A DNA stretch of 11,242 nt from Acidimicrobiales bacterium. GTDB taxonomy: Bacteria > Actinomycetota > Acidimicrobiia > Acidimicrobiales > Poriferisodalaceae. Below the pieces are notes generated by a model. That model had not been told where the DNA came from. It did not search any database and was given only the letters and a program-made list of their open reading frames with translations. Of the stretch, positions 1 to 6,694 are shown piece by piece. The position numbers and the translations under genes are program-made. Positions within the stretch are counted from its first letter, which is position 1. The number at the start of each line of letters is the position of its first letter. The stretch is taken from NCBI GenBank assembly GCA_020439485.1, contig JAGQSP010000089.1, positions 30,078 through 41,319 on the forward strand. The letters run 5' to 3'.

Positions 1-428
1 CCCGGCATGGCGTCGAGGGTGAACCTGGCGGCGACCTCGGCTACGCGGCCCGCACCGTTTGTGACCACTGCGAACTGGATGACGATCAAGATCAAGAACA
101 CGACCAGGCCCACGATCACCGAGCCACCCACGACGAAGCTGCCGAATGTGGCGATGACCTTGCCGGCGTAGCCGTCGAGCAGGATCAGTCGGGTCGAAGA
201 GACGTTCAGGGCCAGTCGAACCAGGGTCATCACCAACAACAGCGCCGGGAAGATCGACAGGTCGAGGGTGTCGGACAGGTTGATCACCGTCAGCATCAGC
301 AGCACGCCGAGTGCGATGTTCAACGCCAGGAAGAGGTCCAGCACCAACGGCGACACCGGGATGATCATCATCACGATGGCGCCGAGCACAAACATCGGCA
401 ACATCAGGTTGGCTGTACGAGAGTTCAT
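1..428 (-). CDS. flhA: Flagellar biosynthesis protein FlhA, N-terminal part (cut by window edge)
   Basis: FlhA is the large export-gate protein of the flagellar type III secretion system. It sits in the inner membrane, and its cytoplasmic C-terminal ring receives chaperone-substrate complexes. Only the first 142 codons lie in the window; the frame is open to base 1. Translation from the ATG at 428 gives several hydrophobic segments (about residues 8-27, 29-50, 57-75 and 98-122), the family hallmark LALNVSSTR near residues 72-80, and GRVAEVAARFTLDAMPG at the cut edge, which matches the conserved cytoplasmic loop of FlhA. Residue 124 is Asn in VTNG, where many homologues have Lys. The start lies 11 bp after the flhB stop, and a GAGGTGAG ribosome site overlaps that stop, so the gene is probably co-translated with flhB. 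A full-length protein would be about 650-700 residues. Confidence 0.96.
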   Translation of the reverse strand, partial: MNSRTANLMLPMFVLGAIVMMIIPVSPLVLDLFLALNIALGVLLMLTVINLSDTLDLSIFPALLLVMTLVRLALNVSSTRLILLDGYAGKVIATFGSFVVGGSVIVGLVVFLILIVIQFAVVTNGAGRVAEVAARFTLDAMP

Positions 429-439
429 GTCAACTCACC

Positions 440-1507
440 TCAGGAAGCGACCATGGCGGGCCGACGGCGACGGTTGCGGGCTCGAAGCACTGCAGCCAAC
501 ACCACTGCAACGGCTTCGTAGAGTTCGGGTGGAATCATCTGACCGACTTGGCAGCGGCGATAGATCGCTCGGGCAAGCGGCTTGTCCTGGCGCACGGCCA
601 CGCCGTGGCGATACGCCTCACTCCTGATGCGGCGGGCCATGACGCCCATACCCTTGGCCACGACGATCGGTGCGAGATCACCGTCTCGATAGCGAAGAGC
701 CACGGCAAGGCGTACCGGGTTCACAAGCACCACGTCGGCTTCGGCGACCGAGGCGATCATGCGGTTGCGGCTCAGCTCGCGAGCCTTGGACCTGCGCATG
801 CCCCTGATCAGCGGATCACCTTCTTGCTGCTTGCTCTCGTCCTTGATTTCCTGCTTGGTCATCTTCATGCCGGACATGAGCTCGCGCTTGTTGTACGCGT
901 AGTCGGCCACAGCGATGATGACGGCCAGAGCGGCGGCACGGGTCAGCAACGTCTTCAGCGAATCGATGGTGACCACGAGCCATTGGTCGAGGCCTCTGGT
1001 GGTGTCGATGTGGTGGGTGGCATCTCGAACGGGCCCAATCAGCACCAACAGCAACAAACCCAGCTTCAAGAGCATGTGCCCGGTCTCCCAGGCCATCTTC
1101 TTGGGTGCGAAGCGTGAGAACCCGTTCTTGGGACTGATCTTCGACCACTTGGGTTTGATCGCTTGGGGCGAGTACACGAAACCGACCTGGCCCACGTTGG
1201 CGACCAATCCCATCACCAGCGCCAAGATCAGCATCGGGCCGATACCGAAGGCCAGCATTCTGGGCAGTTCCTGGGTGAGGGCGGGTGCGCTGAGCCCTTG
1301 TTGCGACCCGATCAGCAACGCCTGCATGCCGTGCCTGAAGGTCTCGAACATCATCGGCGCGACCGTTCGTACCAGGATCAGGGCCGCGACCAGAGAAAGC
1401 GCCGCAGGAACGTCCTTACTGCGTGCGACTCGACCCTCGCGGCGATACTGGCGCTTGCGCCTGCCCGTGGGCTTCTCGGTCTTCTGATCCTTCTGTGGAC
1501 CGGCCAT
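440..1507 (-). CDS. flhB: Flagellar export apparatus protein FlhB with atypical cleavage motif
   Basis: FlhB is the export-gate component whose cytoplasmic domain switches the secretion apparatus from hook-type to filament-type substrates after contact with FliK. The 355-residue protein has the usual basic N-terminus (EKPTGRRKRQYRREGRVARS, residues 11-30) and four hydrophobic segments (about 34-56, 84-112, 144-160, 190-205). The FlhB cytoplasmic domain follows from about 210, with the GDPLIRG motif at 230-236 and conserved IPPELYEAVA near the end. The normal self-cleavage motif NPTH is replaced by Asn263-Pro264-Val265-Arg266, followed by LAVALRY, which keeps the strand after the motif recognisable. 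The ATG at 1507 follows GAGGGG and gives a family-typical N-terminus. A 127-bp gap separates it from the upstream gene, larger than most junctions here. Family assignment is certain; the effect of the motif change is unknown. Confidence 0.97.
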   Translation of the reverse strand: MAGPQKDQKTEKPTGRRKRQYRREGRVARSKDVPAALSLVAALILVRTVAPMMFETFRHGMQALLIGSQQGLSAPALTQELPRMLAFGIGPMLILALVMGLVANVGQVGFVYSPQAIKPKWSKISPKNGFSRFAPKKMAWETGHMLLKLGLLLLVLIGPVRDATHHIDTTRGLDQWLVVTIDSLKTLLTRAAALAVIIAVADYAYNKRELMSGMKMTKQEIKDESKQQEGDPLIRGMRRSKARELSRNRMIASVAEADVVLVNPVRLAVALRYRDGDLAPIVVAKGMGVMARRIRSEAYRHGVAVRQDKPLARAIYRRCQVGQMIPPELYEAVAVVLAAVLRARNRRRRPAMVAS

Positions 1508-1634
1508 TCACCCCTCGAATGGGGCCGTGCCGTCCTGGCGAGCTGGACCGAGCTTCCGTGCGCGGTTCGGACAAAGACACAAGTCGACTGGCGACAGGGT
1601 CGATCAAGGTCGGCGACACATCGCCGAGGCGGCG
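1508..1634 (-). other. Intergenic gap before flhB with short GC hairpin
   Basis: This 127-bp gap lies between the unknown small gene and flhB. Right after the upstream stop codon there is a perfect 5-bp inverted repeat with a 3-base loop (1622-1634, CGCCG-AGG-CGGCG on the plus strand). No T-tract follows, so a classical terminator is not supported. A 67-codon frame starting with GTG at 1619 runs through the gap into flhB, but it looks non-coding. I see no convincing promoter; the ribosome site for flhB lies at the flhB-proximal end. Confidence 0.4.
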
Positions 1635-1937
1635 TCAGGCGTTTGACGTGTTGCGCCTGGCAGCGCTTTCGACCTCGTCGAGGCGCAGGTCGATGATGTC
1701 GACGCTGGCAGCCAAGTCGTGCCACGCGGCGAGCAGTTCGTTCACCGGGTTGCGCAGGCGCTCGAAGCCAGTGGTGGATGCCAGCAGATCCAGAGCCTGC
1801 AGACACTGGCGTCCGGTCGATCTGGCCACACCGTCGCGCAGAACCACCGCCGAATAGCTCGAGTCACGCAGCAGGCGTGACAGACCTTCCACCTCGCGCA
1901 CGAGCTGGCTGTCGATATCGAAGGGGGTCGTAGACAT
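1635..1937 (-). CDS. Small helical protein of unknown function between fliR and flhB
   Basis: I do not recognise this 100-residue protein. It has no signal peptide or membrane segment. It looks largely helical: an amphipathic stretch near residues 10-25 (QLVREVEGLSRLLRD), a middle segment rich in Leu and Ala (QCLQALDLLAST), and a long C-terminal segment with regular hydrophobic spacing (NELLAAWHDLAASVDIIDLR) ending in a charged tail. Strong G/C in third codon positions on this strand and same-strand placement inside the export-gate genes argue that it is real. The ATG at 1937 is used here; a GTG one codon upstream (1940) is equally possible, and neither has a strong ribosome site. It could be a small cytoplasmic chaperone or adaptor like other short helical flagellar proteins (FlgN, FliT), but nothing in the sequence proves this. 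fliR and flhB are often adjacent, so an insertion here is notable. Confidence 0.75.
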   Translation of the reverse strand: MSTTPFDIDSQLVREVEGLSRLLRDSSYSAVVLRDGVARSTGRQCLQALDLLASTTGFERLRNPVNELLAAWHDLAASVDIIDLRLDEVESAARRNTSNA

Positions 1938-1939
1938 CA

Positions 1940-2029
1940 CCCGTTCAGTCGACGCGCGGCCTGTTCGATTCAGCGACGTCGGGCGATTTCGCGCAGAGAT
2001 TCGCAGATGGCCTGGCGCCGCCGGCTCAC
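1940..2029 (-). other. Possible coupled micro-ORF between fliR and the small unknown gene
   Basis: A GTG at 2029-2027 overlaps the fliR stop as GTGA and opens a 19-codon frame (start SRRRQAICESLREIARRR) that stops at TGA 1972-1970. The same frame then reads IEQAARRLNG and ends in a TGA at 1939-1937, which overlaps the ATG of the next gene as TGATG. So one frame, with a single internal TGA, joins both neighbours by the overlap types seen elsewhere in this operon. It may be a relay for translational coupling, a decayed short gene or chance; short open frames are common in GC-rich DNA. Confidence 0.2.
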
Positions 2030-2790
2030 AACGAGTTGATCAGGCCGACGAGCATGCGTTCCATCTCGTCGATTCCGCCGCTGACATAGGTCGGAAACGT
2101 CAACAACACAACCCCAGCACCAACGATGGCCACCAGCACACGGGCGGGCAGGCCCAAAAGGAACAGGTTTGCCTCGGGCATCATCCTGGCCGCGATGCCA
2201 AAAACGATCTCGGTGAGGAACAGGGCGGCCATGGCCGGCATGGCGATCTCGAGGCCGGCCACGAAGAACCGACCCACCATCTCCACCACGGCATCGGCAA
2301 CCGAGCTGTCGATCTGAGGAGCTTCTGCCAGCGGTACGGCAGCAACCGATCCGGCGATGCCGGCAACCAGCAGATGGGGGCCTCCGAGGATGAAGAACAT
2401 GGTGACCGCGGTCAGGTCGAACATGCGCTCGAAGACCGTCGAAGGCCTGCCGGTCAGGGGATCGAAGATCGACGACAGGGCCAGACCCGACGACAGGTCC
2501 AGCAGGCCACCGGCAACGATGAACATCTGCAAGATCAGGGTCGACGCGAATCCGAGCAACAACCCCACGACCAGGTTGACCACGATCGCCGAGATCATCC
2601 TGGCCAGGGTCATGGCCTCGACGGGCAGAGGTACGGCTAGGAAGAGTCCAACCGCTGTCGCCAGCGCCACACGGCCTGTCGTCGGCAACCGTCGCGAGAA
2701 CTGGGGCGCGCCGAGAAGCACGCCGGCCACCCGCGTGATGGCCATGAGAATTCCAGCGATCGACTCGGCGTCGACGGTGAGTTCGGTCAC
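2026..2790 (-). CDS. fliR: Flagellar export gate protein FliR
   Basis: FliR is an integral membrane subunit of the FliP5-FliQ4-FliR1 export-gate core through which flagellar proteins leave the cell. The 254-residue protein has the usual length and is almost wholly hydrophobic. Segments lie at about residues 10-28, 40-56, 62-90, 125-152, 175-200 and 210-235. Family features include the early RVAGVLLGAPQFSRRLPTTGRVALA region, GGLLDLSSGLALSSIFDP in the middle, and FLTEIVFGIAARMMPEANLFLLGLP towards the C-terminus, which matches the conserved FliR/SctT segment. The start is a GTG at 2790, 9 bp after the fliQ stop, with only a weak ribosome site (CGAGACG), so translation probably depends on ribosomes arriving from fliQ. 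Its own stop overlaps a GTG of a possible micro-ORF. Confidence 0.97.
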   Translation of the reverse strand: MTELTVDAESIAGILMAITRVAGVLLGAPQFSRRLPTTGRVALATAVGLFLAVPLPVEAMTLARMISAIVVNLVVGLLLGFASTLILQMFIVAGGLLDLSSGLALSSIFDPLTGRPSTVFERMFDLTAVTMFFILGGPHLLVAGIAGSVAAVPLAEAPQIDSSVADAVVEMVGRFFVAGLEIAMPAMAALFLTEIVFGIAARMMPEANLFLLGLPARVLVAIVGAGVVLLTFPTYVSGGIDEMERMLVGLINSL

Positions 2791-2799
2791 CGTCTCGGA

Positions 2800-3066
2800 T
2801 CAGGTGAGCTTGGGGATCGAGGTCCAGAGATCCTCGACCCAGCTGGTGAGCTCGGCCAGCATCCAGCCGCCGCCGAGAACGATGATCAACGCCACGCCGA
2901 CGAGCTTGGGCACGAACGTCAGGGTCATCTCCTGGATGGAGGTGACCGTCTGGATGAGGCTGACGAACACGCCGACCACCAGGGTCACCAACAGAGCCGG
3001 CCCGGCAAGCTTGGCGGCTACGACGAGTGCGTCTGTTGCTATCTGGACTGCGGCTGCATCTGTCAC
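2800..3066 (-). CDS. fliQ: Flagellar export gate protein FliQ
   Basis: FliQ is the small two-helix membrane subunit that packs around FliP and FliR in the export-gate core. The 88-residue product has the expected length, with hydrophobic helices at about residues 16-40 and 52-72. The sequence SLIQTVTSIQEMTLTFVPKLVGVALI is diagnostic of the FliQ/SctS family, including the T-S-I-Q-E-M-T-L turn between the helices. The start is GTG at 3066, preceded at 8 bases by a strong GGAGGT ribosome site that lies in the 16-bp gap after the fliP TAA. The gene therefore has its own good initiation signal, unlike fliR downstream. Confidence 0.97.
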   Translation of the reverse strand: MTDAAAVQIATDALVVAAKLAGPALLVTLVVGVFVSLIQTVTSIQEMTLTFVPKLVGVALIIVLGGGWMLAELTSWVEDLWTSIPKLT

Positions 3067-3082
3067 TGCAATAGACCTCCGG

Positions 3083-4072
3083 TTATGTCGTGTTCACCGA
3101 CGAGACGAGCGATACGACGATCAGGCCCCATCCGTCGACCAGCACGAACATCAACAACTTCACGGGCAACGAGACGAACACCGGCGGCAACATCACCATG
3201 CCGAGCGACATCAGCACCGACGAGATGACGATGTCGATCACCAGGAACGGGATGAAGATCACGAATCCGATGGTGAAGGCGGTGCGCAGTTCGCTCAGCA
3301 CGAACGCCGGAATCAGCACCGACGCGCTGACATCCTCGATGTTTTCGAGCTCCTCGTTGCGGATGTCGAGGAACAATCTCAGGTCGTCTTCACTGGTCTG
3401 CTTGAGCATGAAGTCGCGCATCGGCGCATAGCCGGCCTCGAAGGCCTCGCCCTGCTCGATCTCGCCGTTCAACAGTGGCTGGATTGCAGCGTCGTTGACC
3501 TCGGAGAAGGTCGGCGCCATGACGAAGAAGGTCAGTATCAGCGCCAGGCCGATCAACACCTGCGTGGGCGGCACCGACTGGGTGCCCAAGGCATTGCGGG
3601 TAAGCGACAGCACTATCGCGAACCGGGTGAACGAGGTGGCCAGCAACAAGATCGAAGGCGCGATCGAACCAATCGTCAGCAACAAGATGATGACGACGGT
3701 CTGCGTGAGGCCGGTGCTCTGGGTGTCGATTGTTATGGCGACGTCGGGCTCGGTGGGCTCGGTCGGCTGGGTGGGCTGAATGGAGCTCTCGCCGTCTGGA
3801 CCGGTCGGCTGGGCCCTGACCACAGGCTCGACGGGCTCTGTGTTGGGAACGGGCTGCTCGTCTGGCAGCGGTGGGTTCACGACCGTGCTGTCGGGCGCGG
3901 TACCGGGCTCGACCTCCTGGGCGGCAACACCCGACGTGAAGGCGATCGTGGCCACGAACACGGCAACGAACACAAGGGCGCGCACCGCTATCAACGCAAC
4001 ACGGCGGCCGGTTGTCGCCCGTCGCTCGGCTGCCGATGGAATCTCGCTCGGGTGGTCAGTCGTCGAGACCAT
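3083..4072 (-). CDS. fliP: Flagellar export gate protein FliP with long Pro/Glu/Thr N-terminal insert
   Basis: FliP forms the pentameric heart of the flagellar export channel in the inner membrane. The 329-residue protein has a signal-like hydrophobic segment at about 25-50 ending in GVAAQ. A low-complexity insert at 53-112, rich in Pro, Glu and Thr ([11 protein letters not shown]), follows, and then the conserved FliP domain. Hallmarks are [24 protein letters not shown] (147-170), [10 protein letters not shown] (217-226), [21 protein letters not shown] (260-280) and the C-terminal [14 protein letters not shown]. FliP is usually about 250 residues, so the insert accounts for the extra length. 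The ATG at 4072 is chosen because AAGGTG lies 9 bases upstream; a GTG at 4084 is in frame but has no ribosome site. The start lies inside the end of fliO (17-bp overlap), implying coupled translation. Confidence 0.96.
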   Translation of the reverse strand: MVSTTDHPSEIPSAAERRATTGRRVALIAVRALVFVAVFVATIAFTSGVAAQEVEPGTAPDSTVVNPPLPDEQPVPNTEPVEPVVRAQPTGPDGESSIQPTQPTEPTEPDVAITIDTQSTGLTQTVVIILLLTIGSIAPSILLLATSFTRFAIVLSLTRNALGTQSVPPTQVLIGLALILTFFVMAPTFSEVNDAAIQPLLNGEIEQGEAFEAGYAPMRDFMLKQTSEDDLRLFLDIRNEELENIEDVSASVLIPAFVLSELRTAFTIGFVIFIPFLVIDIVISSVLMSLGMVMLPPVFVSLPVKLLMFVLVDGWGLIVVSLVSSVNTT

Positions 4073-4505
4073 GGATCCGGACACCTTGCGGCACGCGCGT
4101 CGTCATACGACGCAGCTGAGCAAGGACACCGATCCGTGGTGTCTCTCCTCTGTTGGACATCGGGGTGCGTCTCGTTCGAGAGAGCACACCCGTGGACTCC
4201 CCGATTCCGTTCGGGGCTCCTTGGTCTTGGGTCGGGCCGGTCGCCACCACGGCGCCCAGTTCTGCACCGGCGTCGAGTTCGGCGATCAGGTTGACCGACT
4301 GTTCGGCCGTACCGAGCAGATAGCGCTTGCCCGCCACGTCGACCACGACCACCGAGGTCGAGCGGCCCAGCTGAGCCCGCGCCACGACATCGATGCCGCG
4401 TCCGCGCGGCCCGCCGCGCAGGCTCCACCAGCGAACGAGCAGCAGGCCACCCACGACAACCGCCAGGGCGATCACCAGTCGCAGGACGACCTCGAGGGTC
4501 AGCAT
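4056..4505 (-). CDS. fliO: Flagellar protein FliO
   Basis: FliO is a small bitopic membrane protein that helps assemble the FliP ring of the export gate. The 149-residue product has one N-terminal hydrophobic helix (residues 5-25) followed by basic RWW. A compact cytoplasmic domain follows (about 36-90), with [28 protein letters not shown], which matches the usual FliO pattern of a beta-rich domain ending in a GxxxxxVxLI-like stretch ([12 protein letters not shown]). The C-terminal 60 residues are polar, basic and variable. The start is ATG 4505, which shares one base with the fliN stop (TGATG), a coupling overlap. A longer in-frame extension to 4850 exists but would be an Arg-rich shadow of fliN and is not credible. 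Position between fliN and fliP supports the call, as FliO is weakly conserved. Confidence 0.9.
   Translation of the reverse strand: MLTLEVVLRLVIALAVVVGGLLLVRWWSLRGGPRGRGIDVVARAQLGRSTSVVVVDVAGKRYLLGTAEQSVNLIAELDAGAELGAVVATGPTQDQGAPNGIGESTGVLSRTRRTPMSNRGETPRIGVLAQLRRMTTRVPQGVRIHGLDD
4082..4087 (-). promoter_or_regulatory. Ribosome binding site deciding the fliP start
   Basis: AAGGTG on the minus strand lies 9 bases before the ATG at 4072. The alternative GTG start at 4084 falls inside this motif and has no Shine-Dalgarno sequence of its own, so the ATG is preferred. Confidence 0.55.
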
Positions 4506-5311
4506 CAGACGATGCCACCTTCCACGTCGTGAACCGAGGTGATACGCACCCCGAGGACGTCGTCGATGACCACGACCTCGCCGGCGGCCACGAGGCTGCC
4601 GTTGACCAACACGTCGACGTAGGCGCCTACTTGGCGGTCGAGTTCGACAACGCTGCCCTCCGACAGCTCGAGAACTTCCTTCAGCCGCATGGTGGTGCGG
4701 CCCAGTTCGACCGTGACCTCCAGCGCCACGTCCGACAGGAACGAGATCGGCGACGCCGGAGCCGATCCGACGCCCTTGCCCAGTTCGGGGTACTCGACAG
4801 GCTGTGCAACCTCGGCTGGTTCGGCGGCTTCGGCTTCGGGAATGATCCACACGACCGAGCCCGTTGTTTCGTCCGACGACGTGACGCTGGTGATGACGCC
4901 GTCCAGACGATGGGTCTGGGCCAGCTCGCCCAGTCCTTCGAGCGGGGTTGCCCGGTCGACAGGGCCGACCAGGGCTCCGCCGGCCGACATCGAGGCGACG
5001 AAGGCGCGTGCAGAACCGAGACAGAGGTCAGAGACGTAGCGCCATGAAGCGTCGGCATCCTCGGGGTCGTTCCCTGCTCCGACGACCCAGGCCTGCGCCA
5101 GGCTCTCTGATACGCCAACTATCAGCTTGCCCGTGGGGCCGCTGGTCTGAACGAAGATCATGTTGGCGAGCGACGGGTCGTCGAGATCGAGTTCACGCCC
5201 GTCGTCGCCGGCCAGAGCCAGACCGGTGAAAACGGCGATCGCCTCGAGCGCATCGCTCAGCGATCCGAGCATCAGCCGCAGCTTCAAGCCCGATGTCGAA
5301 GCAGTCTTCAC
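4505..5311 (-). CDS. fliN: Flagellar switch protein FliN with large N-terminal extra domain
   Basis: FliN forms the lower part of the C-ring, where it helps set rotation direction and docks the export apparatus. The 268-residue product is about twice the size of enterobacterial FliN. The C-terminal SpoA domain (about 190-263) is clear: LSDVALEVTVELGRTTMRLKEVLELSEGSVVELDR, then VDVLVNGSLVAAGEVVVIDDVLGVRIT. Residues 1-160 form a separate acidic domain I do not firmly recognise, joined by an Ala/Glu/Pro linker (160-189). The layout resembles FliY of Bacillus, which has a CheC-like phosphatase domain before FliN, but the catalytic E..N signature of CheC/FliY is not visible, nor is a CheY-binding EIDALL peptide. 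The GTG at 5311 is chosen: GGAGG lies 5 bases upstream and it overlaps the fliM stop as GTGA. A TTG four codons earlier is less likely. Confidence 0.94.
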   Translation of the reverse strand: MKTASTSGLKLRLMLGSLSDALEAIAVFTGLALAGDDGRELDLDDPSLANMIFVQTSGPTGKLIVGVSESLAQAWVVGAGNDPEDADASWRYVSDLCLGSARAFVASMSAGGALVGPVDRATPLEGLGELAQTHRLDGVITSVTSSDETTGSVVWIIPEAEAAEPAEVAQPVEYPELGKGVGSAPASPISFLSDVALEVTVELGRTTMRLKEVLELSEGSVVELDRQVGAYVDVLVNGSLVAAGEVVVIDDVLGVRITSVHDVEGGIV

Positions 5312-6213
5312 GGAGTCCTCCAACTAGAGATCTGGACGGCCATTCGCCGACCGTTTCGGCCGAGCCGACCCAAGAGCACGGGGTCACCACCGACCACACC
5401 AATGGCGGGCTCGTCGACGCGGTGGTCTGTCTTTATGACATCGCCGGGGGCCAGGGTGGCCAGCTCGCCCGCTGCGATCGATGCCGACCTCAGCTGGAAC
5501 GAGATGGGAACCATGACCTCGGGCACCAAGGGTTCGATGCTGGGTGCGCCCTCGCTGACGGGCACGCCCTGGATACGGACCTTGCGGTCGAGACGGTCGA
5601 GAACCGGCTCGATGGTCTCGAACGGATAACAAACGCTGACCAGCCCCTCGGCGCCGCCGTTCAGCACCACCGAATAGGTCAACAACAGAACCATGTCGTT
5701 GGGCTGAATCGCCTGAACCAGCCGGGGGTTGAACTCGATCGACTCCAGCTCGGGCTCGACGGCCTTGACCGGCTCGAGGGTTTCTTCGAAGGCGTCGACG
5801 ATGGGAGCCATCAGCTGGCGAACCAGGGCGGCCTCTATCTCGGTGGGCCCACGCAGAGGAACCGACGCGCCGGTGCCACCGAGCACCCGGTCGACGAAGG
5901 CCAGGGCCAACTGCAGGCTCATCTCGATGATGATGACGCCCGGAAGGGTCTTGGGATCGACGGTCGCGACCACGGACGGCGTGGGCATCGAACGCTGAAA
6001 GTCTTCGTAGGTGATCTGGTCTGTCGAGAAGTGCGACACGGTCACGACGGTGCGCAACCGATGGCTGAGGCCACTGGAGACCCGTCTGGCGAACACCTCG
6101 TGCACGGCCTCGAAGCCGCGCATGTGCTCGCGCGAGAACTTGCTGGGCCGCCTGAAGTCGAACGGCTCGATAGCGGTGCCCGATCGGGCCGCGGGGCTCA
6201 GTGCTCGAGCCAT
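5308..6213 (-). CDS. fliM: Flagellar motor switch protein FliM lacking the CheY-binding N-terminal peptide
   Basis: FliM is the middle layer of the C-ring. It binds FliG above and FliN below, and in most bacteria captures phosphorylated CheY through an N-terminal peptide. The 301-residue protein shows the FliM middle domain (about 36-215), beginning EPFDFRRPSKFSREHMRGFEAVHEVFARR and including the FliG-contact loop GGTG at 112-115. A C-terminal SpoA-like domain follows at about 225-299 (APGDVIKTDHRVDEPAIGVVGGDPVLLGRLG). The N-terminus is only MARALSPAARSGTAI before the PFDF motif, with no LSQxEIDALL peptide. The ATG at 6213 is the only start: in-frame codons upstream reach a TGA without another start codon. 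It lies 1 bp after the fliL stop, and its end overlaps fliN by GTGA. Confidence 0.97.
   Translation of the reverse strand: MARALSPAARSGTAIEPFDFRRPSKFSREHMRGFEAVHEVFARRVSSGLSHRLRTVVTVSHFSTDQITYEDFQRSMPTPSVVATVDPKTLPGVIIIEMSLQLALAFVDRVLGGTGASVPLRGPTEIEAALVRQLMAPIVDAFEETLEPVKAVEPELESIEFNPRLVQAIQPNDMVLLLTYSVVLNGGAEGLVSVCYPFETIEPVLDRLDRKVRIQGVPVSEGAPSIEPLVPEVMVPISFQLRSASIAAGELATLAPGDVIKTDHRVDEPAIGVVGGDPVLLGRLGRNGRRMAVQISSWRTP
5317..5321 (-). promoter_or_regulatory. Ribosome binding site deciding the fliN start
   Basis: GGAGG on the minus strand sits 5 bases before the GTG at 5311, inside the last codons of fliM. The alternative TTG at 5323 would start upstream of this motif, so the GTG is preferred. 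Confidence 0.7.
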
Positions 6214-6214
6214 G

Positions 6215-6694
6215 TCACTGCACGAGCAGATCGGTGAGCACCACTCGCTTCACGACCCGCGTCATTTCGTCGTTCAACAACTCGATCGCGTCGGCTGTCA
6301 GCTCGCTGCGCAGGCGTTCTTGACCTGCGCTGGTGCGCAGTTCGGCTGCGGTGTAGTTGGAGAGCCGCTTCAGGGCCGCGTCCAGCAACAAGGGCAGCTT
6401 GGGCTCGATGGTTGTCGGGTCGGTGCCCTCGACCAGTACTACCGAGAATGCAACGCGACCGAAGTGCGGTTGCTCGTCGGTGAGGTTCACGGTGAGGCTG
6501 CCCACCGGCAGGATCGCCCCGTCGGCCAGGTCGGCCAGTGCGATGGTGGTGGTCGGTGCGGCCGAGGTCTCACCGCCGCCCCCGCCGAAGAGGAAGTAGC
6601 CAGCGCCGAGGGCAACGACGCCAACGATGACGAACTTGAGCTTGCCCATCAGGCCGCCCTTGCCGCCCTCCTCCTTCTCCTTCTCATCGGCCAT
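6215..6694 (-). CDS. fliL: Flagellar basal body-associated protein FliL
   Basis: FliL is a single-pass membrane protein that surrounds the stator and supports motor torque. The 159-residue product has a charged cytoplasmic N-terminus (MADEKEKEEGGKGG), one hydrophobic helix at about 19-37 ending in a Gly run, and a periplasmic domain with a FliL pattern: VGSLTVNLTDEQPHFGRVAFSVVL, then PKLPLLLDAALKRLSNYTAAEL and RSELTADAIELLNDEMTRVVKRVVLTDLLVQ. The last segment matches the family's usual ending, in which a VY/VxxVLFTxFVVQ-like strand closes the domain. The ATG at 6694 follows AGGAGA at a good distance. The gene begins 75 bp after motB and ends 1 bp before fliM. Confidence 0.95.
   Translation of the reverse strand: MADEKEKEEGGKGGLMGKLKFVIVGVVALGAGYFLFGGGGGETSAAPTTTIALADLADGAILPVGSLTVNLTDEQPHFGRVAFSVVLVEGTDPTTIEPKLPLLLDAALKRLSNYTAAELRTSAGQERLRSELTADAIELLNDEMTRVVKRVVLTDLLVQ

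Noticed and set aside
816..1148. A 110-codon minus-strand frame inside flhB
   Set aside because: It is a His/Arg-rich out-of-frame shadow within the well-supported flhB frame.
1416..1619. A 67-codon minus-strand frame starting with GTG in the gap before flhB
   Set aside because: It has no ribosome site, less coding-like codon use, and most of it overlaps flhB in another frame.
2357..4294. A 645-codon open frame on the plus strand
   Set aside because: It lies exactly antisense to fliR, fliQ and fliP. Its product is low-complexity and rich in Arg, His, Gln, Asp and Gly, as expected for the mirror of GC-rich coding sequence.
4506..4850. N-terminal extension of fliO by 115 codons
   Set aside because: The added part is Arg/Gly-rich and overlaps fliN in another frame. 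The ATG at 4505 with a TGATG junction gives a normal FliO.
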